This document shows, in pieces, positions 1-7,728 of a stretch of 64,000 nt of DNA (its first letter is position 1; each line of letters starts with the position of its first letter). The translations under genes and the position numbers were made by a program. Location of the stretch: NCBI RefSeq assembly GCF_013267355.1, contig NZ_CP053985.1, positions 6,262,001 to 6,326,000 of the forward strand, given 5' to 3'. The stretch comes from Achromobacter pestifer. Lineage in GTDB: Bacteria > Pseudomonadota > Gammaproteobacteria > Burkholderiales > Burkholderiaceae_B. The notes under the pieces are model-generated. The model made no database searches. It saw nothing but the letters and a program-made list of their open reading frames with translations, and was not told the DNA's origin.

Positions 1-2
1 GC

Positions 3-2396
3 GCCATCGACGTCACCACGGGCATCGCCGCCACCACGCAAGGCGCGCGCGCCTATGGCGTGCTGGCGCAATCGATCGGCGGCGGTGGCGGCCTGGGCGG
101 CGCGGGCGACTCCAGCAACCTGACCGGCGTGTCGCTGGGCGGGCGCGGCGGCGCGGCCGGCGACGGCGGGGCCGTGACCTTGACCTTGAATGCCGGCGGT
201 CACATCGCCACCAGCGGCGCGGGCGCGCATGGCCTGATCGCCCAGTCCATCGGTGGCGGCGGAGGCATCGCGGGCGATACCAGCAAGGGCTTGCAGTTGG
301 GCTCGGGCGGTTGGAGCCCAAGCAGCGGCCAGACGGGCGGCAGCGGCAGCGGCGGCACGGTCAACCTCAATGTCGCCAGCAACATCACGACCCAGGGCGA
401 CTACGCCTTCGGCGTGATTGCCCAATCCATCGGCGGTGGGGGCGGGCTGGGCGGCAGCGCCGCCGGCGGCTTCGCGGGCAGCACGGCGGGCGCGGGCAGC
501 ACGGGATCCGGCGGGAACGTCACGCTGACGCAAAGCGGCAGCATCGCCGCCACCGGCGCCGGCGCCACCGGCATCTTTGCGCAAAGCGCCGGGCCGCAAG
601 GTTCGGGACAGGTCGCGGTTACCGTCAACGGTTCCGTCAGCGGCGGCACTGGCGCGGGCGCCTACGGCGTCTGGATCGTGGGAGACATGCAGAACACGCT
701 GACCGTGGGCGCGGCGGGAACGATCACGGCCGGCTCCGGCGGCAGCGCGGTGCGCTACGACGGCGCCTCCTTGCAGCAGGCGAAGACCGCCAGCATCCTC
801 GCCAGCGTCCCTGGCGCCAGCCTAGCCATCAGCAATGCAGGGACCGTCCTGGGCAACATCGAATGCGGCGGCGGCGCGGGCGGCATCGCCTGCCATGTCT
901 GGAACGCCGCCAGCGGCACCCTGAGCGACGCCACGCGCTATCAGGCCAATATCGACAACGCCGGCCTGGTGGCCATAGGCCGGTCCGGCGCGTTCGACAG
1001 CCTGACGGTGGCGGGCAACTTCAATCTGCGGGCCGGCGGCATCCTGCAAGCGGACGTGGACTTCGCCAACCTCAAGTCTCCGCGCATGGTGGTGCAGGGC
1101 GATACCCGCCTGGACGGCCAGGTGAATGTGCAGCCCATCACGCTACTGCCCGGCCACGAAGTCACCGTCGCGACGCTGCAAGGCAATGTCGCGGGCAACC
1201 CGGCCGCCAAGGACAGCCCGGTGATCGATTACGACGCCAGGCTGGACGGGCAGGACGTGCGCGTGCGCGCAGTGCAGGCCGACTTCGCCGCGCCGTCCAT
1301 GCAGCTGGCCGCCAACCAGCGCTCGGTGGCGCGGCATCTGCAAGGCGCCTGGAACCTGGGCGGCAACACCGCCATGGCATCCTTGTTCGCGGCGCTGGAC
1401 ATGGCTTCCAGGGAAAGCGCGGCTACCTATTCGAACCGGCTGTCCGACCTGTCGGCGGGGGTAACCGTGGCACCCGCCGCGCAGATGCAAGCCAGCATGG
1501 CTCGCTTTACCGGCGCCATGATGTCGTGCCCGGCGTTCCAGGGCGGCGACGCGTTGACCGGCGAGCAGGATTGCCTCTGGGGCCAGGTGTCCGGCATCAA
1601 TACCAACCAGGATGGCGACGGCGGGGTCTCGGGTTTTTCGTTCGATGGCGTCACCTACCAGTTCGGCGGCCAGCGCCAGGTAAAGCCGGGCTGGTTCCTG
1701 GGCGGGTCCGTCGCCTATCAGAACAGCCATCTGAGCGGCGACGACGGACGGGTCAGCGGCAAGGGCGACAGCGGCTATGCCGGCGTGGTGCTCAAACGCG
1801 AAACCGGGCCCTGGACCTTGTCCGCGGCCCTGGGCGGCGGCTACGGCCAGTACGACATCAACCGCAGCATCCGCATCCCCGGCATGCAGAGCACCGCCGA
1901 CTCGGACCTGGACGTCTATGGCGCGGCCTTGCGCCTGCGCATCGCGCGCAGCTACGCCAAGGAAAGCGTTTATCTGAAACCCTATGTGGACCTGGACGCG
2001 TCCTATACCCACATGCCCAGCTATGGCGAGTCCCGCAACGCCCTGCATCTGGATGTGGAAAGCAGCAACCAGTTCGTCATGGCCCTGTCGCCGACGCTGG
2101 AGCTGGGCGGCAAGGTGGCGCTGAAGAACGGCGCGACCCTGCGGCCCTACATGTATGGCGGCGTGTCGTTCCTGTCCAAGGACGAATACACGGTCAAGGC
2201 CCGCTTGCAGGGCGCGCCGTCAGGCTCCGGCGCCTTCGAGACCTCGGTGCCCATGGACGACGTCATCGGCCGCATCGGCGCGGGACTGCAGGTGTCGAAC
2301 GCCGGCGGCCTGGACTTCCGGCTGCAGTACGACGGAGACTTTTCGTCCCACATACAAAGCCACCGCGGCACGTTGAAGGTGATGGTGCCGTTCTGA
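3..2396 (+). CDS. autotransporter outer-membrane beta-barrel protein, 5' end missing
   Basis: The reading frame is open from the first bases of the window, so the true start and signal peptide lie upstream; about 797 residues are visible. The visible passenger carries four copies of an AQS(I/A)G motif, three of them AQSIGGGGG, spaced about 53-60 residues apart in Gly/Ala/Thr-rich sequence. This is the pattern of large repetitive beta-helix adhesins. The last roughly 270 residues, from about the CLWGQVSG segment onward, alternate aromatic and small residues and end in Phe (VPF-stop), as expected for a type Va autotransporter beta-barrel inserted by the Bam complex. Likely role: surface-exposed adhesion or autoaggregation. 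The class call is firm; the ligand is unknown. A sigma-factor gene follows after a 216-base gap. Confidence 0.9.
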   Translation, partial: AIDVTTGIAATTQGARAYGVLAQSIGGGGGLGGAGDSSNLTGVSLGGRGGAAGDGGAVTLTLNAGGHIATSGAGAHGLIAQSIGGGGGIAGDTSKGLQLGSGGWSPSSGQTGGSGSGGTVNLNVASNITTQGDYAFGVIAQSIGGGGGLGGSAAGGFAGSTAGAGSTGSGGNVTLTQSGSIAATGAGATGIFAQSAGPQGSGQVAVTVNGSVSGGTGAGAYGVWIVGDMQNTLTVGAAGTITAGSGGSAVRYDGASLQQAKTASILASVPGASLAISNAGTVLGNIECGGGAGGIACHVWNAASGTLSDATRYQANIDNAGLVAIGRSGAFDSLTVAGNFNLRAGGILQADVDFANLKSPRMVVQGDTRLDGQVNVQPITLLPGHEVTVATLQGNVAGNPAAKDSPVIDYDARLDGQDVRVRAVQADFAAPSMQLAANQRSVARHLQGAWNLGGNTAMASLFAALDMASRESAATYSNRLSDLSAGVTVAPAAQMQASMARFTGAMMSCPAFQGGDALTGEQDCLWGQVSGINTNQDGDGGVSGFSFDGVTYQFGGQRQVKPGWFLGGSVAYQNSHLSGDDGRVSGKGDSGYAGVVLKRETGPWTLSAALGGGYGQYDINRSIRIPGMQSTADSDLDVYGAALRLRIARSYAKESVYLKPYVDLDASYTHMPSYGESRNALHLDVESSNQFVMALSPTLELGGKVALKNGATLRPYMYGGVSFLSKDEYTVKARLQGAPSGSGAFETSVPMDDVIGRIGAGLQVSNAGGLDFRLQYDGDFSSHIQSHRGTLKVMVPF
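60..600 (+). repeat. in-frame coding repeats of the autotransporter passenger
   Basis: Three near-identical DNA blocks encode AQSIGGGGG, starting near positions 66, 240 and 420, and a degenerate fourth encodes AQSAG near 579. Periods are about 58, 60 and 53 codons. Each block is preceded by a GA(H/Y/T)G(V/L/I) lead-in. The array continues from before the window, so its full copy number is unknown. Confidence 0.75.
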
Positions 2397-2612
2397 TCAT
2401 CCGAGTTCTTGTTCACCCCTGTGACAAAAGGGGGCCGGAGCAACCGGATTCCTTGCGCATCGAGTAGGGCAAGAGAGGTCCCGCGCCGCTCGCTTTTTGT
2501 CAGTTCGATACTGCGAACGGTTCTTGGTATCATTTAGCCCTGCTGGCCGCCGGGCTGATACCGGGCAGGCCGCCATCCCGTGTCATCGCGCTGCCTACCG
2601 GGGCGTTCCAGC

Positions 2613-3113
2613 ATGTCCAACCCCCTACAGCCGCTCCAGCTACTCTGCGAAACCCACTACGAATGGCTCTGCCAATGGTGGCGGCATCGCCTCGGCCATG
2701 GCGATGAAGCATCCGACTTCGCGCACGACACCTTTCTGCGCGTGCTGCGCCATCCCGAGGAAGTCCGCACGCTGCGCCAGCCCAGGGCCTATCTGACAAC
2801 CATCGCCCGAGGGCTGCTCAACGACCACTGGCGCCGCCGCTCGCTGGAACGCGCCTGGCTGGAGGCCATGGCCGCGTTGCCGCCTGAATTGGAGGCCTCG
2901 CCCGAGATGCTGCTGGGCGTGCAGCAGGCGCTGCAACAGCTGGACCGCATGCTCGGCAATCTGGCGCCGCAGGCGCGCGAGGTGTTCGTCCTGTCGCAAC
3001 TGGAAGGGCTCACCTATGTCGAGATCGCCGCCCGCACCGGCTTGAGCGACCGCACGGTGAAGCGCTACATGGCCCAAGGTTTCGAAATCTGCCTGACCAT
3101 GCTGGAGGCCTGA
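2613..3113 (+). CDS. fecI-like: FecI-type ECF sigma factor (cassette 1)
   Basis: 166-residue sigma-70 of the extracytoplasmic-function class. Region 2 is recognisable in the DFAHDTFLRVLR and PRAYLTTIARGLLNDHWRR segments. Region 4 has the helix-turn-helix LEGLTYVEIAARTGLSDRTVKRYM. There is no region 1 or 3, as normal for the class. I chose the ATG at 2613 (MSNPLQPL) over the longer open frame from 2580, because homologues begin a few residues before the LCETHYEWL segment. The gene ends four bases before the fecR-like gene, so the two are co-transcribed. Inferred role: RNA polymerase specificity for the downstream receptor gene once the FecA-like receptor binds its ferric ligand. Confidence 0.9.
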   Translation: MSNPLQPLQLLCETHYEWLCQWWRHRLGHGDEASDFAHDTFLRVLRHPEEVRTLRQPRAYLTTIARGLLNDHWRRRSLERAWLEAMAALPPELEASPEMLLGVQQALQQLDRMLGNLAPQAREVFVLSQLEGLTYVEIAARTGLSDRTVKRYMAQGFEICLTMLEA

Positions 3114-3117
3114 CGCC

Positions 3118-4083
3118 ATGTCCGCCGCCGAGCCCAAGCCGCTGGATGCCTCGATCATCCGGGAAGCCGCCCGCTGGCTGGTGCGGCTGCACTCCGGCGA
3201 GGCCGGACCGGCGGACCATGCCGCCTTCGAACGCTGGCGCCACGGCCATCCCGAGCGCGAGCTCGCCTGGCAGCGGGCCCAGCGCCTGATGCAGCAATTC
3301 GACACGGTGCCGGCCTCGCTCGGCGTGCCGCTCCTGACGCGCCCGCCGCAGGTCAGCCGGCGCACGGTGCTGCGCACGCTGGCGGCATTGGGGCTTACGG
3401 CGCCCGCCGCCTGGCTGGCCTACCGCATGCATGCCGAGCCGGCAGGCGCCTATCGCACGGCCGTGGGCGAAAACCAGGACCTGCGCCTGGCCGACGGCAG
3501 CCAGGTCCACCTGAACACCGATACCGCCATGGATGTGCGCTACTCCGACGAAACGCGCCTGCTGCATCTGCGCGGCGGCGAAGTCTATGTGCGCACGGCC
3601 GCCGACCGGGCGGGCAGGACGCGGCCCTTCATCGTCGAGACCCCCCAGGGTCGCATGCGCGCCCTGGGCACCCGTTTCGTGGTCCGGCAATGGGATGACG
3701 GCGACGCCCTGACCGAACTCACCGTGCTGGAACACCGCGTGGCGGTCAGCCTGGGGAGCGGGGCGCCAGAGCGGATCTTCAACGCCGGAGAGTCCGTGCG
3801 CTTCACGTCCCGCGCCTTCCTGTCCGGCCTGTCCGCGAAGTCGGACACGCCCGGTTGGACGCGCGGCGTGATCGAAGCCGACAACATGCGCCTGGACTCG
3901 CTGCTGGCCGAGGTCTCGCGTTACCGGCGCGGCGTGGTGCGTTGCGATCCGGCGCTGGGCGGCCTGCGCGTATCCGGCGTGTTCCGCCTGCAAGACACCG
4001 ACGCGCTGCTTGCCGTCGTGGCCACGACGCTGGATCTGCGTGTCGTGGCGCGCACTTCGTACTGGGTCACGCTGACGCGCTGA
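3118..4083 (+). CDS. fecR-like: FecR-type anti-sigma/sigma regulator (cassette 1)
   Basis: 321-residue inner-membrane regulator. The N-terminal cytoplasmic domain carries the FecR-typical WLVRLHSGEAGPADHAAFERW segment near residues 19-40. One membrane segment follows at about residues 78-102 (TVLRTLAALGLTAPAAWLAY). The periplasmic FecR domain contains GENQDLRLADGSQVHLNTDT and the LRGGEVYVRT segments. In the Fec paradigm it relays ligand occupancy of the TonB-dependent receptor to the cognate ECF sigma. It sits between the sigma gene (4-base gap) and the receptor gene (116-base gap). That gap probably contains the sigma-dependent receptor promoter, although I could not identify a clear -35/-10 pair. 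Confidence 0.9.
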   Translation: MSAAEPKPLDASIIREAARWLVRLHSGEAGPADHAAFERWRHGHPERELAWQRAQRLMQQFDTVPASLGVPLLTRPPQVSRRTVLRTLAALGLTAPAAWLAYRMHAEPAGAYRTAVGENQDLRLADGSQVHLNTDTAMDVRYSDETRLLHLRGGEVYVRTAADRAGRTRPFIVETPQGRMRALGTRFVVRQWDDGDALTELTVLEHRVAVSLGSGAPERIFNAGESVRFTSRAFLSGLSAKSDTPGWTRGVIEADNMRLDSLLAEVSRYRRGVVRCDPALGGLRVSGVFRLQDTDALLAVVATTLDLRVVARTSYWVTLTR

Positions 4084-4199
4084 GGCAGCGCCAGGCCATG
4101 AAGTTTCACTTGCTTACAATCCTGCTGCCCTCCGCCTGTCCCTTTTGCCAGCGCTCATTCGGCATACCGCCAATTGACGACCTGTAGGGATGTGACCAA

Positions 4200-6593
4200 G
4201 TGGCAGCCGAAGACTATACCCAACCTCGTGTCCTGCGATTGGCCGGATTGACGCTGAGCCTGGCGGCCGCGTTCGCCGCCGCGCCGCCCGCGGCCGCCCA
4301 AGACGCGGCCCAAAATACCGCCCCAAGCTCCACACAAACCGCCGCGCAGGACTACCACATCCCGGCAGGCCCGCTGGACCAGGCGCTCTCCGCCTTCGCC
4401 AAGGCGGGTGGCATCACGGTTTCGTTCCGTCCCGAGGACACGGGTGGGCTGCGGACTCAGGGCTTGGATGGCAGCTATGGCGTGGACTCCGGTCTGGCCC
4501 AGCTACTGTCCGGCACCGGCCTGGTGGCAGTGGAGCAGGGCGGTCAGGGTTATGTGGTGCGCGCGCCGGCCCCTGCGGCCAAGGCCGCGCCGGCCAGCAA
4601 CGCCAACACGCTGGAGTCGATCCAGGTCAGCGGCGACTGGCTGGGGACCGGCCTGGAGAACAGCGTGCAGACCTTCGGCGGCGCGCGCACGCTCGTCAAA
4701 CGCGATGAAATCCAGAACAGCGGCGCCACCAGCGTCGCCGACGTGCTGCGCCGCGTGCCGGGCGTGCAGATCAGCGGCAGTACCAGCGCCAGCGGCAGTT
4801 CGGTGGGCCTGCATGTCGGCATCCGCGGCCTGAACCCGCGCAACTCGTTCCGCACCACCATGCTGCTGGACGGCATCCCCATGGCCATGGCGCCCTATGG
4901 CCAGCCGAACCTGGTGATGTCGCCGACCAGCCTGGGCAACATCGAGGCCATCGACGTGGTGCGCGGCGGCGGGGCAGTGCGCTACGGCCCGCAAAACGTG
5001 GGCGGCGTGATCAACTTCAAGACCCGCTCGATTCCGACCACCAGCGGACTCACCGCCGAGGCCTCTGCCCGCTACAACATCTTCAGCCAGGGCGGCACCA
5101 ACACCCAGTACACCGGCTTCCTGGGCACGCAGTTCGAAAACGGACTGGGCGTGGCGCTGATGTATTCCGGCATGGACGGCGAGCAATGGCGCGACGCCAG
5201 CCATGACCGCTACAACGATGTGGCGCTGAAGTGGCGCTTCGAGCTGACCCCGACCTCGGAAATCTACGGCAAGTTCGCCCATTACGACGTCAAGTCCATG
5301 ACGCCGGGCGGCCTGAGCGTGGCGCAATACCGCGACGATCCGTTCCAGAACACCCATCCGACCGACTACTGGAAGGGCCAGCGCGACCAGGTCGACATTG
5401 GCTACCTCAACTCCATCTCTGACACCCAGGAGTTCGAGGCGCGCGTCTATCACTACGACAGCTCGCGCCAGAGCTCGCTGATCAACGCCACGGCGGGCCG
5501 CAACGACTATCAACCCCGCAACAACCAGGTGCTGGGCATAGAGCCGCGCTACACGCAGCGCCTGGAATGGGGCCCGACCACACACGACGTGACCATCGGG
5601 TATCGCTACATCCACGAAACCGGCCAGGACCGGCGCTATACGGAATCCCTGGCCACAGGCCAGCGCATCGGCGCAGCCCAGGTCTTCGACAACGAAACCG
5701 AAGCGCACTCCATCTATCTGGACGACCGCATCGCCTACGGCAATTGGCGGGTGACGCCCGGCGTGCGCTATGAACACATCCGCACCAACCGCCAGCCCAG
5801 CGGCACCGCCCGCGACACGCCGTTCGACCTGCGCAACAGCCGCGGCCTGCCGTCGCTGAACGTCGCCTATCTGGTCGACGACGCGTTGACGCTCTATACC
5901 AACTACAACACCTCGTTCGGCGCGGTGCAGTACACGCAGCTGAACTCGATGTCGGCGTCCAACCCGCTCAGTCCCGAAGTCGCCAAGACCATCGAAGCCG
6001 GCCTGCGCTATTCGGGCGAGCAGACCCACACCGAATTCACCGTCTTCAACCTGAAGTTCGACAACCAGATCCTGTCGATTCCCGGCACCAACCCGGCGGT
6101 CTTCCGCAATCTGGGCGCGACCACCCACAACGGCGTCGAATTCGCCATCGACTACGACTTCGACAAATCCGGGCCGCTCGCCGGCCTGAACCTCTACGCC
6201 AACTACACCTACGTGCGCGCCATCCAGAAATCCGGTGAATTCGAAGGCAAGGACGTGCCGTTCTATTCGCGCCAGACCGGCACGCTGGGCGGACGCTACA
6301 CCCGCAATAACTGGACCTTCAACCTGTACACCACGGCGCAGAGCGGCCAGTACTCCGACACGGCCAACACCGAAGAGGAGAACGCCGCCGCCACCAACGG
6401 CCGCGTGCCCGGCTTCAGCGTCTGGAACACGCAGCTCAGCTACAAGTTGCCGCAATGGAAGGGCAGCGAGTTGGCCCTGGGCGTGAACAACCTGTTTGAC
6501 CGCCGCTACTACACCCGCAACGTCGACACCAACGGCGGCCGCATGGTCGGCGCGCCGCGCATGGTCTACCTGCAGGCGCGCCTGGCTTACTGA
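4200..6593 (+). CDS. fecA-like: FecA-like TonB-dependent receptor with signalling domain (cassette 1)
   Basis: 797-residue outer-membrane transporter starting at GTG 4200. A signal peptide runs to about AAAQDAAQ. A secretin/TonB N-terminal (STN) signalling domain follows near residues 50-120 (YHIPAGPLDQALSAFAKAGG). Then come the plug, with LLDGIPMAMAPYGQPN and VVRGGGAVRYGPQNVGGVIN, and a 22-strand barrel ending in an aromatic-rich strand. The plug segments closely resemble FecA, the ferric dicitrate receptor, so a ferric-citrate-type ligand is the best guess, but the ligand is inferred. The STN domain and the upstream sigma/fecR pair show that it transduces a signal as well as transporting. 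Its stop codon overlaps the PepSY gene start by one base. Confidence 0.88.
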   Translation: MAAEDYTQPRVLRLAGLTLSLAAAFAAAPPAAAQDAAQNTAPSSTQTAAQDYHIPAGPLDQALSAFAKAGGITVSFRPEDTGGLRTQGLDGSYGVDSGLAQLLSGTGLVAVEQGGQGYVVRAPAPAAKAAPASNANTLESIQVSGDWLGTGLENSVQTFGGARTLVKRDEIQNSGATSVADVLRRVPGVQISGSTSASGSSVGLHVGIRGLNPRNSFRTTMLLDGIPMAMAPYGQPNLVMSPTSLGNIEAIDVVRGGGAVRYGPQNVGGVINFKTRSIPTTSGLTAEASARYNIFSQGGTNTQYTGFLGTQFENGLGVALMYSGMDGEQWRDASHDRYNDVALKWRFELTPTSEIYGKFAHYDVKSMTPGGLSVAQYRDDPFQNTHPTDYWKGQRDQVDIGYLNSISDTQEFEARVYHYDSSRQSSLINATAGRNDYQPRNNQVLGIEPRYTQRLEWGPTTHDVTIGYRYIHETGQDRRYTESLATGQRIGAAQVFDNETEAHSIYLDDRIAYGNWRVTPGVRYEHIRTNRQPSGTARDTPFDLRNSRGLPSLNVAYLVDDALTLYTNYNTSFGAVQYTQLNSMSASNPLSPEVAKTIEAGLRYSGEQTHTEFTVFNLKFDNQILSIPGTNPAVFRNLGATTHNGVEFAIDYDFDKSGPLAGLNLYANYTYVRAIQKSGEFEGKDVPFYSRQTGTLGGRYTRNNWTFNLYTTAQSGQYSDTANTEEENAAATNGRVPGFSVWNTQLSYKLPQWKGSELALGVNNLFDRRYYTRNVDTNGGRMVGAPRMVYLQARLAY

Positions 6594-7708
6594 TGCCCAG
6601 GCGCATCTGGCTGCTCTGCCATCGCTGGGTCGCGCTGGGCCTGGGCGGGATCCTGATCCTGTCCGGCCTGACCGGCGCCTTCCTCGTGGGCGCCCGGCCC
6701 CTGGACAAGCTGCTGCATCCGGAGTTTTTCCGGGCCGATAGCGCAGGCGGCAGCCAGCAGGCCTCGTTCGAGTCCATGCGCCGCGATCTGGCCGCCGACT
6801 TCGGCCCGCAAGCCTCCTACACCTTCCGCCCGCCGCGCGAATCCGGTGAAACCATGCAGGTCAGGGTGAGGGCGCCGGGCGCCTGGGACGGCACGGTCTT
6901 TCTCGATCCGGCCAGCGGCCGGGAACAAGGCAGAAGGGGAGACGACGAAGGCATCGTCGCCCTGGTCTACAAACTGCACAGCGCCTTGATGCTGGAACGG
7001 ACCGGAAAAGCCGTGCTCGCCTGGACAGCGCTGGCCTATCTGGTCCTGACGGTGTCGGGCCTGATCGTATGGTGGCCGCGCAGATGGCCGCCTTCCTTGC
7101 GCATCGCCTTCGACAAAGGCGCATTGCGGGCCTGGTTCGACCTGCACCGCAACGGCGGCGCCATCCTGGCGCTGCTGCTGGCGGTATGCATGGCCAGCGG
7201 CGCCTATCTGGCATGGCGGCCCATGGGCGGCTGGATCACGCTGGCCAGCGGCCAGGTCCCGGTCGTGGCGCCCAAGCTGCCGGAGCAGCCCGCAGGCGCT
7301 ATCCAGGTCAGGTCCCTGGACGAACTGGCCGCCGCCGCCCGGAAGGCATTTCCGGACGGCGCGATAGGCTATCTGCTCTACACGCCGCGCACTGACCGGC
7401 CCCTGGCCATACGCATGCGCGTACCCGACGATCCGCACCCCAACGGCCGCTCCACCGTCTGGCTCGACCCGCGCGACGGCAAAGTGCTGGCTGCGCAGCG
7501 CTGGAACCAGCTGGATCCGGGCGCCCGCATCAACTCGGTGCTTTATCCGCTGCACACGGGAGAGTTGGGCGGGGTGGCCGGGGAAACCATCGTGGCCTTG
7601 CTCGGTCTGGGCCTGGGCGTGCTGGGCATCAGCGGCCTCTGGCTGTGGTGGCGCAGACGCACATTGAAAGCCCAGACGAAAAAAGCCCAGGCCCACGTCC
7701 CTGGATGA
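6593..7708 (+). CDS. PepSY-associated membrane protein, siderophore-locus type
   Basis: 371-residue inner-membrane protein. Transmembrane segments are visible near residues 10-33, 138-160, 190-212 and 330-352, and two large periplasmic loops lie between them. The first segment has the family-typical HRWVALGLGGILILSGLTG, and later there are ALTWWPRRWP-like and LHTGELGG motifs. This layout matches the PepSY_TM (PiuB-type) family, often found beside TonB receptors and thought to reduce or release iron from siderophores in the periplasm; the exact chemistry is not established. The ATG lies within the receptor stop codon (TGATG), so it is translationally coupled. It converges on the next receptor gene with a 20-base gap. 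Confidence 0.85.
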   Translation: MPRRIWLLCHRWVALGLGGILILSGLTGAFLVGARPLDKLLHPEFFRADSAGGSQQASFESMRRDLAADFGPQASYTFRPPRESGETMQVRVRAPGAWDGTVFLDPASGREQGRRGDDEGIVALVYKLHSALMLERTGKAVLAWTALAYLVLTVSGLIVWWPRRWPPSLRIAFDKGALRAWFDLHRNGGAILALLLAVCMASGAYLAWRPMGGWITLASGQVPVVAPKLPEQPAGAIQVRSLDELAAAARKAFPDGAIGYLLYTPRTDRPLAIRMRVPDDPHPNGRSTVWLDPRDGKVLAAQRWNQLDPGARINSVLYPLHTGELGGVAGETIVALLGLGLGVLGISGLWLWWRRRTLKAQTKKAQAHVPG

Positions 7709-7728
7709 CTCCGCCTGACGTGCGCTTG

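Noticed and set aside
311..2467. 718-residue Arg/Gln-rich open frame overlapping the autotransporter
   Set aside because: It is a shadow of the adhesin in another frame; its composition is abnormal and lacks any domain, and the autotransporter frame has a signature barrel and repeats.
4098..4187. 29-codon open frame between fecR-like 1 and the FecA-like gene
   Set aside because: There is no ribosome-binding site and no family resemblance; it more likely lies in the receptor promoter region.
4503..6455. 650-residue antisense open frame opposite the FecA-like gene
   Set aside because: High-GC third positions keep antisense frames open; the protein has no recognisable domain, whereas the plus-strand frame encodes a full receptor.
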